Position numbers and translations under genes: made by a program. The notes beneath the pieces are model-generated. The model was not told the DNA's origin and searched no databases. It saw only the letters and a list, made by a program, of their open reading frames with translations. From Palsa-504 sp963753195 (GTDB taxonomy: Bacteria > Actinomycetota > Actinomycetes > Streptosporangiales > Streptosporangiaceae), in the NCBI GenBank assembly GCA_963753195.1, contig CAVWBH010000004.1, forward strand, positions 62,001 through 126,000: a stretch of 64,000 nucleotides of DNA. Direction: 5' to 3'. Numbering within the stretch: position 1 is the first letter of the stretch; each line of letters begins with the position of its first letter. This document shows, one piece after another, positions 51,190-59,077 of the stretch.

Positions 51190-51672
51190 CTACGTGCTGA
51201 CGAGGAGCCGGTCCAGCTTCTTGGCCGCTTTCCGGAAGGTTGCGCTGGCGGCAGCCCCGACGATCACACCAGACGCCCTCATCGATGCATCAAAGGCCAT
51301 CGTCCACGTCAGCGAGCTACCGCCGCCCGCCTCGCCTGCGATGCTGTAATTCTCGGCCAGGGCGCTGATCCCTGGCATGGTCGCCTCCTCGATCGCGAAC
51401 GCCCACCGTGACGGTTCATCCCAAGCGAGGATCGTCTCGATTGTCGGGCGGCCGAAGACGATCATTTCGCGGCGCGAGCCGACGCCGTACGGCGCCGGCG
51501 TCAGGTAGTGGCTCTTGGTCGAGAACCCGGGAAACCACCGTCCCCAACCGGGCGCGTCGGCGAGCGCAGCAAACACCGCCGCCGGCGAGTGACCAAAGTG
51601 CACCCGGACGACAGTGCGCTTCGGAGCGGAGTCGATGAAGTCCAGCCCGACGGTTCTGAAGGTCTTAGCCAT
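51190..51672 (-). CDS. SRPBCC family protein
   Basis: 160 aa from ATG 51672. START-like fold: TVVRVHFGHSPAAVFAALAD, GWGRWFPGF, YGVGSRREMIVFGRPTIE, and a C-terminal helix FRKAAKKLDRLL typical of the SRPBCC ligand-binding lid. Role unknown. Lies upstream of the broken kinase on the same strand, 61 nt away. Confidence 0.85.
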   Translation of the reverse strand: MAKTFRTVGLDFIDSAPKRTVVRVHFGHSPAAVFAALADAPGWGRWFPGFSTKSHYLTPAPYGVGSRREMIVFGRPTIETILAWDEPSRWAFAIEEATMPGISALAENYSIAGEAGGGSSLTWTMAFDASMRASGVIVGAAASATFRKAAKKLDRLLVST

Positions 51673-52040
51673 AGCCAACCCTATTGGGTCGGCAATGCTG
51701 GTGACGATACCGCTGACCTCATCGGGGCATCGTCGGAGGCGGCCTAGTGCCGCGGCAAGCTCCGTTCGCCGGGGGCGGTCCGGCCCGTGCCGTTAGCGGG
51801 CTCACCTCAGCTGCCGTGCGCATTATCGTGGATCGTTACTGCCCGCCCGCGGGTAGTAACGATCCACGATAATGATTCCAGGCCCGCCAGCCGGGGATGC
51901 CGCGCCCGGGCGTCCGTCCCGGCGCGACACGGGGCTATCCCCGGCCCCGATCGCCTCACCGCCCGGCAAGTGGGGCGCTGACCGCGCCACCTGAACCTGC
52001 AGGCAACCCAACCTGCCGCGGCCTTAGCTCAGCAGCGGCC
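51673..52040. other. 368-nt intergenic region with a perfect palindrome
   Basis: Contains the 20-bp-arm inverted repeat 51821-51874 and the first copy of a 17-bp tandem duplication (52024-52040). No gene. Confidence 0.5.
51821..51874 (+). repeat. Perfect 20-bp inverted repeat
   Basis: CATTATCGTGGATCGTTACT (51821-51840) is exactly mirrored at 51855-51874 around a 14-nt GC-rich loop (51841-51854). The A+T-rich arms contrast with the GC-rich surroundings. It may be a terminator for the LLM gene (minus strand, ending at 52041), an operator, or a REP-like element; no T-run is present. Confidence 0.75.
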
Positions 52041-52055
52041 TTAGCTCAGCAGCGG
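52024..52055 (-). repeat. 17-bp tandem duplication at a stop codon
   Basis: TTAGCTCAGCAGCGGCC occurs at 52024-52040 and again from 52041 (15 bp shared). The second copy contains the stop codon of the LLM oxidoreductase; the first lies just past it. Confidence 0.8.
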
Positions 52056-52910
52056 CGGGCCTTGCCGGATCCGGGCCATCGCACCGGCTGGGTCACCGCG
52101 CCACCAGCCCAGCGCTTCCACCCACCAGGTGAGACCGGCTTCGCGGTAGGCGCCTACGTGCCGCCCGCCGCGGTCAGCCGCCGCGCCGTCGGTGCGGCCT
52201 TCCAGCGCAACAGCCAGCGGCGGGACCCCGTCTTCCCGGTGCTCGCGGAGGTAGCGCACGACGGCGGCCAGCTCGGCCGGCGGCATGGTCTCCCCCAGGC
52301 CGTAGCCGGCGTGGGTGGGCATGACCCCGTCCCAGCGGGCCGCCCGCCGGAACGGCGCCTTGCTCGGCCACCGGCCGCCACACCAGATGGGAATGCGCGG
52401 CTGCTGCAGCGGCGGGGGAAGCATGGTCACGCCGGTGACGGTGAGGTGCTCACCATGGAACGTGACCGGCTCGCCGCGCCACAGTTCCGTCAACACCTCC
52501 AGCGACTCATCCAGCCGGGCGGCGCGTTCACGCAGATCACCCGGTTCCCCGAACGCGGTGAACTCCTCGGGCACGGAACCGAGCCCGGCGCCGAGGATCA
52601 GCCGGCCACCGGACAACCGGTCCAAAGTGACCGATTCCCGCGCCACCTTGCCGACCCGGCGGCGGGCCAGCTGGTTCATCAGCACACCGAACCGGACCCG
52701 GCTGGTGCGGGCCGCCACCGCCGCGATGACCACCGTCGGATCGGCGACCGGCCAGCGCTGGTCCCGGTACAGCAGGTGATCCCAGATGAAAAAGGCATCC
52801 CAGCCGCTGTCCTCGGCCGCGACCGCCAGGTCCGTCAGCAGCAGCGGATCGCCGAACGGGCCCACGTTGGGAACCCCGGCCGCGAACCGCACGTCAGCCC
52901 TGGGCCGCAT
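52041..52910 (-). CDS. LLM class F420-dependent oxidoreductase
   Basis: 289 aa from ATG 52910; the frame is open upstream but not protein-like. A luciferase-like TIM barrel: FFIWDHLLYRDQRWPVADPT, SRVRFGVLMNQLARRRVGKV, RLSGGRLILGAGLGSVPEEF, and PRIPIWCGGRWPSKAPFRRA. The GAGLGS and CGG segments bind the deazaflavin phosphate in F420-dependent members. Substrate unknown. The ending duplicates a 17-bp segment. Confidence 0.88.
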   Translation of the reverse strand: MRPRADVRFAAGVPNVGPFGDPLLLTDLAVAAEDSGWDAFFIWDHLLYRDQRWPVADPTVVIAAVAARTSRVRFGVLMNQLARRRVGKVARESVTLDRLSGGRLILGAGLGSVPEEFTAFGEPGDLRERAARLDESLEVLTELWRGEPVTFHGEHLTVTGVTMLPPPLQQPRIPIWCGGRWPSKAPFRRAARWDGVMPTHAGYGLGETMPPAELAAVVRYLREHREDGVPPLAVALEGRTDGAAADRGGRHVGAYREAGLTWWVEALGWWRGDPAGAMARIRQGPPLLS

Positions 52911-53191
52911 CCGGCCCGGGACGGCGGGCCGCGGCCGGCGCCGTGGCGGCCGGCCGGCGGGGCGGGCCGCAGACGGATGACATGCGTCCCAGAGTGGCAG
53001 ATCCGCGACCGGGTCGCACGGGCCGGATCTGAGCGTGTCCTCTTCGCGCCTGAAAAATCGACCTTGGGCGTGTTTGATCCGGCCAGCGGATTTTGGTGGC
53101 CATGGCCACGATAGGAACACGAAGTCAGTCAGCTTCGATGAGCGGCGCGGCCGGTCCGGCGGCGGCCGCTTCGGTCTGAAGGGAATTGCTG

Positions 53192-53959
53192 ATGTCACGC
53201 GTGCTCATCACCGGGTCCACCGAGGGCCTGGGACTGATGGCGGCCAGGCTGCTGGCCGACGAGGGACACTCGGTCACGCTGCATGCCCGCAGTGCAGCCA
53301 GGGTGCAGGACGCACGTGCGGCCCGGCCCGCGGCCCGGGCCGTCGTCGTCGGCGACCTGTCCAGCATCGCAGGCATGCGGCAGGTCGCCGAGCAGGCTAA
53401 CGCGGACGGCCCTTACGACGCGGTCATTCACAATGCCGGGGTCGGTTACCGGGAGCCGCGGCGCATCCGCACCGATGACGGCCTGGAACACATCTTCGCG
53501 GTCAACGTGCTCGCACCATACCTGCTGACCGGCCTGATCGGGCGGCCCGGCCGGCTGGTCTACCTCAGCTCGGGCATGCATCGCGGCGGAAATCCCGGCC
53601 TGACCGATCCGCAGTGGGAACACCGTCCCTGGAACGGCTCGCAGGCCTACTCCGACAGCAAGCTGTTCGACGTCGTGCTCGCCTTCGCCGTCGCGCGGCG
53701 GTGGACCGGGGTCCTGTCGAACGCGCTCGAGCCGGGCTGGGTACCGACCAGAATGGGCGGCCCCGGCGCGCCCGACGACATGTCACTCGCCCCGGTGACC
53801 CAAGCATGGCTGGCCGTCAGCCCGGATCCGGACGCCAGCGTGACGGGCGGCTATTTCTATCACCAGAGGCCCCGCCCGGCACACCCGGCCGCCCGCGACC
53901 CCGAGATCCAGGACCAGCTGCTCAGGTATTGCGCCGAGCTGACCGGCGTAACCCTGTAA
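53192..53959 (+). CDS. SDR family oxidoreductase
   Basis: 255 aa; ATG 53192 follows GAAGGGA. Cofactor motif ITGSTEGLGLMAARLLA, HNAGVGY, YLSSGMHRGG and YSDSKLFDVVLAFAVA with Tyr/Lys. The dispersed pattern and HRGG insertion recall retinol-dehydrogenase-like SDRs. Its 3' end overlaps the convergent TetR frame by 177 nt. Confidence 0.9.
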   Translation: MSRVLITGSTEGLGLMAARLLADEGHSVTLHARSAARVQDARAARPAARAVVVGDLSSIAGMRQVAEQANADGPYDAVIHNAGVGYREPRRIRTDDGLEHIFAVNVLAPYLLTGLIGRPGRLVYLSSGMHRGGNPGLTDPQWEHRPWNGSQAYSDSKLFDVVLAFAVARRWTGVLSNALEPGWVPTRMGGPGAPDDMSLAPVTQAWLAVSPDPDASVTGGYFYHQRPRPAHPAARDPEIQDQLLRYCAELTGVTL

Positions 53960-54661
53960 CTCCGCTGATGCGGTGAGCGGTTCGGTATCGAAGATCTGCT
54001 GCAGATGCTGCCAGGGATCGGCGCAGTCGCCGGCGATGATGTCGTCGAGCCAGACGCGCAGGCCGGCCACGGCCCGGCCGACCAGCAGCCGGGTGGGCCA
54101 GCCGGGCGCGGCGTCACTTCCCCGGCGGGCCGCGAGCTGCCGGGCCAGGCGCTGTTCCTGTTCTGACAGCCGGGTCAGCGGTGACCAGCGGATGTCCGCC
54201 GAGGTCCGGCGGACCTCGGCGAGCTGGTGCAGCCGGGCGCGGTGGGTGAGGGCATAGGCGGCGGTCTCGGTCAGCGCGTGCCGCAGGGCCTGCGGTTCGG
54301 ACATGTCGGCCGGCGCAGCGGCGATCGCCGCGACGACCCGGGCGGTCATCTCGCGGGCCGGCTCGGTCAGGACGTCGTCTTTGGTGGCGAAGTACCGGAA
54401 GAAGGTGCGGCGGCCGATCCCGGCGGCCGCGCAGATGTCGGCCACGGTGACGTGGCAGTACCCGCGCTCGGCGAACAGGGCGAACGCTGCATCGACGGTC
54501 GCCGCCCGGTTATCGACGCGGTTACGTTCTCGCAGGTCCGTAATGGTGCCCTCCGCGGGGCTAAGGTGGGAAACGCTGGTTTGGCGGCGGCCAGTCCCGG
54601 CCCACCTTGCCGGAGGCGTGCCGCTGATGGCACGATATGCCCTGATGGCGCTTCGTGTCAT
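53783..54661 (-). CDS. TetR family regulator overlapping the convergent SDR
   Basis: HTH at ~50-95 (NRAATVDAAFALFAERGYCH, then ICAAAGIGRRTFFRYFATKD) and a helical C-terminal domain up to about DTEPLTASAEL (near 53970). No in-frame ATG or GTG occurs between ATG 54661 and the HTH, so that start is used although it adds a ~45-residue leader. The frame runs on without a stop to 53783, giving ~60 residues antisense to the SDR that look non-functional. Probably controls the divergent MFS exporter. Ligand unknown. Confidence 0.75.
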   Translation of the reverse strand: MTRSAIRAYRAISGTPPARWAGTGRRQTSVSHLSPAEGTITDLRERNRVDNRAATVDAAFALFAERGYCHVTVADICAAAGIGRRTFFRYFATKDDVLTEPAREMTARVVAAIAAAPADMSEPQALRHALTETAAYALTHRARLHQLAEVRRTSADIRWSPLTRLSEQEQRLARQLAARRGSDAAPGWPTRLLVGRAVAGLRVWLDDIIAGDCADPWQHLQQIFDTEPLTASAELQGYAGQLGAIPEQLVLDLGVAGGRVCRAGPLVIEIAARHAGVRIRADGQPCLGHRGE

Positions 54662-54712
54662 GTCACTGAGTCACGCTTAATGCGCCGTGCGGCAGCCGGC
54701 CGGAAGGCAGCC

Positions 54713-56251
54713 ATGATCGAGGAAACGCCAGCGGCAACCCCCGGTGCGGACGTCCGGGCAGGACCGCCTGCTGAGGCGGATGCGGGTGGCTGGCTGCCCA
54801 GCCAGGTCGCCGCCCTGGCGGTGGTCGCCACGGCGGGCTTGATGGTGTCGCTCACCATGTCGGTCCTCATCCCGGTGCTGCCGCAGGTCGCCGATGACCT
54901 CCATAGCTCGACGACCAGCACCGAGTGGCTGCTGACCTCGACGTTGCTGGCCGCGGCCGTGGCCGTCCCGATCATGGGGCGGCTGGGTGACCTGTACGGC
55001 AAGCGGCTGATGCTCATGGTGTGCGCCGGCTTCCTCACGGCCGGCTCGCTGATCTGCGCCCTGAGCCACAGCCTGGTCCCGCTGGTCATCGGGCGCGGCG
55101 TGACGGGGCTATCGCTGGCCACCGTTTCGCTCGGCATCAGCCTCATCAACGTGACGCTGCCCGCGCGCCGCGCGTCATCCGGGGTGGCGCTGGTCAGCGC
55201 GATGCTCGGCGTCGGCGGGGCACTCGGCGTGCCGCTGGCGGGATTTGTCGGCGAGCACGCCGATTACCACTTGCTGTTCTGGATCTGCGTGGCCGGCGGC
55301 ATTGTGTCGCTGCTGGGCAGCTGGCTGTTCCTCACCGAGCCGGCCCAGCGCGCGGCGGGCGGGTTCGATTTCCCCGGCGCGATCCTGCTCGCCGCGGCCC
55401 TGATCTGCTTGCTGCTGCCGCTGAGCGAGGCCGCGGTGTGGGGCTGGGGAGCGCCCCGGACGATCGGGCTGCTGGCCGTCGCGGCCGTGCTGCTGGCCGT
55501 CTTCGTGCTGATCGAGCGCAGGGTAGCCTCGCCGCTCGTCGACCTGGCGGCCAACGCCAAGCCCGCGTTGCTGCTGACCAATGCCGCCTCGACCTGCATC
55601 GGGTTCGCCCTGTTCGCCAGCTTCATCGGCACGGCGGCCTACGTGGAAACCGCGGTCGGCTCCGGTTACGGCTTCGGCGCCTCCATCGTGGTCGGCGGCC
55701 TGTGCCTGCTGCCCAGCGGGCTCGGCATGCTGGCCCTGTCGCCGGTCTCGGCGAAGATGACCCGCCGGTTCGGCCCCAAGATCACCTTGTGCACCGGATC
55801 GCTGGTCGTCGCGGCCGGGTTCGTGATCCGCATCGTGCTGACCGGCCACTTGTGGGAGATCGTCCTCGGCACGACGGTGGCCGGCGCGGGTACCGGGATC
55901 GCCTACGCGGCCATGCCGGCCCTCATCGCGCTGGGCTCACCGCACTCTGAGCTCGCCGCCGCCAACGGGCTGAACTCGCTGTCCCGCCTGGTCGGCAGCT
56001 CGGTCGCTAGCGCGATCGGGGGAACCATCCTGGCCTCCTCGGTCGTCGTGCTGGGCGGCGTGGTCCTGCCGTCGCTAACGGCCTACCGGATGCTGTTCGG
56101 CATCTGCGCCGTCGCCGCCGTGGCCGGCGCGTCCATTGCGCTGCTTGTGCCCTACCCGCCCGGTTACGCCCCACTTGATGCCCGCCCGCGGCGCGATGTC
56201 GAGATCGTGCACCCGGCGACCGGGCACGATGGCACCACGGTGAGCCCTTAG
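54713..56251 (+). CDS. MFS transporter, DHA2 (EmrB/QacA)-like
   Basis: 512 aa; ATG 54713 has AAGG 5-6 nt upstream (ATG 54680 is an alternative). Fourteen-helix drug:H+ antiporter pattern: VSLTMSVLIPVLPQVADDLH in TM1, motif A GRLGDLYGKRLMLM, IGRGVTGLSLATVSLGISLI, and GVGGALGVPLAGFVGEH as motif C. It should export toxic or self-made compounds. The adjacent divergent TetR gene suggests induction by the exported substance. Its stop overlaps the convergent GH15 stop by 4 nt. Confidence 0.93.
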   Translation: MIEETPAATPGADVRAGPPAEADAGGWLPSQVAALAVVATAGLMVSLTMSVLIPVLPQVADDLHSSTTSTEWLLTSTLLAAAVAVPIMGRLGDLYGKRLMLMVCAGFLTAGSLICALSHSLVPLVIGRGVTGLSLATVSLGISLINVTLPARRASSGVALVSAMLGVGGALGVPLAGFVGEHADYHLLFWICVAGGIVSLLGSWLFLTEPAQRAAGGFDFPGAILLAAALICLLLPLSEAAVWGWGAPRTIGLLAVAAVLLAVFVLIERRVASPLVDLAANAKPALLLTNAASTCIGFALFASFIGTAAYVETAVGSGYGFGASIVVGGLCLLPSGLGMLALSPVSAKMTRRFGPKITLCTGSLVVAAGFVIRIVLTGHLWEIVLGTTVAGAGTGIAYAAMPALIALGSPHSELAAANGLNSLSRLVGSSVASAIGGTILASSVVVLGGVVLPSLTAYRMLFGICAVAAVAGASIALLVPYPPGYAPLDARPRRDVEIVHPATGHDGTTVSP

Positions 56252-58266
56252 CCGACCCGGCCAGCAGGGCATCCAGGCCGGTCCGTTCCTTCGACTGCTG
56301 AATCGTTCGGCGACAGGATTTCACTTTCCCGAACGGAGGGTGGCGTCACTGTCCCCATGTCGCTGGCCGCCTCGGGGTCAGGCCCGGGCCGGGTCGGCGG
56401 GGCCGGGTACGGTGACGGTGCGGCGGCGGGACCGGGCCGGGCGTCCGGCTGGGCCGCGCGCAGGCGGGCCTGAGAGATGGCCCAGGCCGCGTTGACCAGG
56501 CCGATATGACTGAACGCCTGCGGGAAGTTGCCGATCATCTCGCCGCTGCCCGGGTCGACTTCCTCGGCGAGCAGGCCCACGTCGTTGATGGCCGCCACGG
56601 CGCGCTCGAACGTCGCGGTGGCCTGGTCCAGCTCTCCGGCCAGCGCCTGCGCGTGCGCGAGCCAGAACGTGCAGAGCAGGAAGGTTCCCTCCCCGCCGGC
56701 CAGGCCGTCATGAGCCAGGTAGCGGTACACCAGGCCGCGCTGATCGGTCAGCCGGGCGGCGATCGCATCGACGGTGGCCTTCATCCGCGAGTCGTCCCCG
56801 GGCAGGAAGCCGGTGATGGCCAGCATCAGGCTGGAGGCGTCCAGATCCTCGCTGCCGAAGGCCTGGGTGAAGGCACCGGCTTGGTCGTTCCAGCCTCGTT
56901 CCAGGATGGCCGCGCGGATCTGGTCGCGGACGGCGGCCCACGCCTTGGTCCGGTCTTCCGCACCGAGGCGCGGGGCGAGGGCGATGGCCCGGTCGAGCGC
57001 GACCCAGCACATGAGCTTGGAGTACAGGAAGTCCCGTGGCTCGCCGCGGATTTCCCATATCCCCTGATCCTGCTCGTTCCACCGGCTCGCGGCGGTATCC
57101 GCCGCGGCGGCCAGGAACTGCTGGGTGACCGGGTCGAGTTCACCCAGCTGGTCGGCCAGCCGCTGCGCGGCATCGAGCAACTCGCCGTACACGTCAAGCT
57201 GGCGCTGGGTCCACGCGCCGTTGCCCACCCGCACCGGCCGGCTGGCCCGCCAGCCGGCCAGGTGCGGCAGTTCCCGTTCGGAGAGGTCGTGCTCGCCGCC
57301 GACCCCGAACATGATCTGCAGGTCCTTCCCCAGCCGCAGCTCAGATGCGGCGGCGTCGGCCAGGAAACCGAAGAACTTGCCGGCCTCGTCGGGGCACGCC
57401 GCCACCCACAGGGCCTCCATGGTCAGGCTGGCGTCGCGCACCCAGGTGTAGCGGTAATCCCAGTTGCGCTCGCCGCCGACCGCCTCCGGCAGCGAGGTCG
57501 TGGGCGCGGCCACGATGGCCCCGGTCGGGGCGAACGTGAGCGCCTGCAGGACCCGGCCGGAATGATGCACCAGGTCGCGCCAGGGCCCCTCATAGGCCTG
57601 GTGCAGAGCAGACCAGGAACGCCATCCTTCGATGGTGTCCTGCAGGCGGGCGGCGATCTGGCCTGCCGCCCAGGCGGCCAGCGGCGGCTCTTGCAGCAGC
57701 CCGTGCTGGAGCGCGAAGCTCACGGTCTGCCCGGCGACCAGGTGGAGCTGCGCGGTGGCAGTGTCCCCGGCGACCTGGATACCGGCGGGCGCGGAAAGCA
57801 GGAGCCGGCTGGCGCCGCCGCGGGCGGCGATTCCTCCGGCCACCGTTTCCAGGATCGGGTAGATCAGCCCGTATTCGGGCCGCGGCGCGTAGCTGACATC
57901 GACGTCGATTTCCCCGGCGGTGCACGTGAGCCGGCGCAGCAGAACTCCCGGCGACCCGGCACCCAGGTGGTGCCCGCGGTCGTCGCGGCCCACGGCCATG
58001 GCGTCGGTCAGCACCGCGGTGCCGCCCTGCGTCCTGAACGTGGTCTCCAGGACCATCGTCTGGTCGACGTACGCGCGGCTGGCCTGGAAATCGCCGGCCG
58101 GCCGGATCGCGAAGTGGCCGCCGTCGGGATCAAGGAGGCGGGCGAAGACGGCCGGCGCGTCGAACCGCGGGAAACCTAGCCAGTCCACCGAGCCGGCCCG
58201 GCTGACCAGCGCAGCGGTGCGGCAGTCCGACAGCAGGGCATAGTCGCCGATCGGCAAGCTATCCAT
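56248..58266 (-). CDS. Glycoside hydrolase family 15 protein
   Basis: 672 aa; ATG 58266 follows AAGGGA by 7 nt. N-terminal trehalase-like beta domain (PIGDYALLSDCRTAALVSRA, SVDWLGFPRFDAPAVF) and an (alpha/alpha)6 barrel with ERNWDYRYTWVRDASLT and, near the end, the general-base segment EEVDPGSGEMIGNFPQAFSH. This is the profile of actinobacterial GH15 trehalases and glucoamylases. No secretion signal, so intracellular. The tail of ~60 residues after the barrel is Pro-rich. Confidence 0.92.
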   Translation of the reverse strand: MDSLPIGDYALLSDCRTAALVSRAGSVDWLGFPRFDAPAVFARLLDPDGGHFAIRPAGDFQASRAYVDQTMVLETTFRTQGGTAVLTDAMAVGRDDRGHHLGAGSPGVLLRRLTCTAGEIDVDVSYAPRPEYGLIYPILETVAGGIAARGGASRLLLSAPAGIQVAGDTATAQLHLVAGQTVSFALQHGLLQEPPLAAWAAGQIAARLQDTIEGWRSWSALHQAYEGPWRDLVHHSGRVLQALTFAPTGAIVAAPTTSLPEAVGGERNWDYRYTWVRDASLTMEALWVAACPDEAGKFFGFLADAAASELRLGKDLQIMFGVGGEHDLSERELPHLAGWRASRPVRVGNGAWTQRQLDVYGELLDAAQRLADQLGELDPVTQQFLAAAADTAASRWNEQDQGIWEIRGEPRDFLYSKLMCWVALDRAIALAPRLGAEDRTKAWAAVRDQIRAAILERGWNDQAGAFTQAFGSEDLDASSLMLAITGFLPGDDSRMKATVDAIAARLTDQRGLVYRYLAHDGLAGGEGTFLLCTFWLAHAQALAGELDQATATFERAVAAINDVGLLAEEVDPGSGEMIGNFPQAFSHIGLVNAAWAISQARLRAAQPDARPGPAAAPSPYPAPPTRPGPDPEAASDMGTVTPPSVRESEILSPNDSAVEGTDRPGCPAGRVG

Positions 58267-58312
58267 CTCGGTTCCCTTCGCGAGGCGGTCACGCGAAGAT
58301 CCCGCCGGGCGG

Positions 58313-58711
58313 TCACGTGCGCCGCCGGGCCTGATCGTCGGTGCCCTCGTCGCCTTGCCGCCAGTTCCGGGCGAGGGCGACGAGGCCGCGGACCACGTCG
58401 GGAGGCAGCCCCGGAGTGCTCGCGAGGTGCCCCAGCGTCGGGTCCTCATACTCGCCCGGCCCGAGTTCCGGCGACCCCACCTTAGGGTCCCCGCCGGCCA
58501 GTATCCGCCGGCACGAACCCGGGACCCAGCCGAGCCGGTTCTCGACCATGCCGAGGGTGCTGGGGGAAACGTGCTGGCCGTTCTCGAGCTTTCCCAGCGT
58601 CCGCTCGGTCACCCCGGTCGCCTCGGCAAAGGCCCGCCTGTCCCGCATGCCTAGCTCGACCCGGCGGGCGACGACGTAATCGGCGAGCCGCTGCCAGTCC
58701 TCACCGGCCAT
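58313..58711 (-). CDS. XRE-family helix-turn-helix protein
   Basis: 132 aa; ATG 58711 has GGAAGG 8 nt upstream. The HTH is RAFAEATGVTERTLGKLENG at ~25-45, preceded by WQRLADYVVARRVELGM and followed by VSPSTLGMVENRLGWVPGSC, a pattern common in actinobacteria. The C-terminal half is Pro/Gly-rich. Likely a DNA-binding regulator; the inverted repeat at 58762-58784 may be its operator. Confidence 0.87.
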   Translation of the reverse strand: MAGEDWQRLADYVVARRVELGMRDRRAFAEATGVTERTLGKLENGQHVSPSTLGMVENRLGWVPGSCRRILAGGDPKVGSPELGPGEYEDPTLGHLASTPGLPPDVVRGLVALARNWRQGDEGTDDQARRRT

Positions 58712-59077
58712 GTGCACGTCCTTCCCGCGAGCCGCGGCTAGTCCCGCCCGCGGCCACGTAACTATCCCTCTCCGAAGAGGATAGAAGATTCTAGCTCTCC
58801 GACGAGCGGCTAACCGCACGGGCCTGCGCCTCTCTTCTCGGCTCATCTTGTATATGCTCTTTACTTCCTACCTCTGCTGGTCTATCGTGCCTAAAGCATG
58901 AGAAAGTTTCTTGTTTCTTCCTAGACTTACCAGCATCGAACCTTCTGGGATCCAGCGGAGTCAGGACGGTGACCCAGGCCGTCACGCTGCGGGCCGTAGC
59001 GTCCTCGCGCAGGCGAGGAGGGGAGCGCAAGGCCGCTCCGGCCACGCAGCGGGACGCCGGCCCGGCCCGGACCTCGG
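58712..59077. other. 366-nt intergenic region
   Basis: Between the kinase stop and the XRE gene, both on the minus strand. The part ~58840-58940 is strikingly A+T-rich for this genome and probably holds the XRE promoter. Contains an inverted repeat near 58770. No gene. Confidence 0.45.
58762..58784 (-). promoter_or_regulatory. Inverted repeat upstream of the XRE gene
   Basis: CTATCCCTCT and AGAGGATAG form an almost perfect inverted repeat with a short centre, 51 nt upstream of the XRE start codon. The position suits an operator for the XRE protein itself; a short hairpin in the leader is the alternative. Confidence 0.35.
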
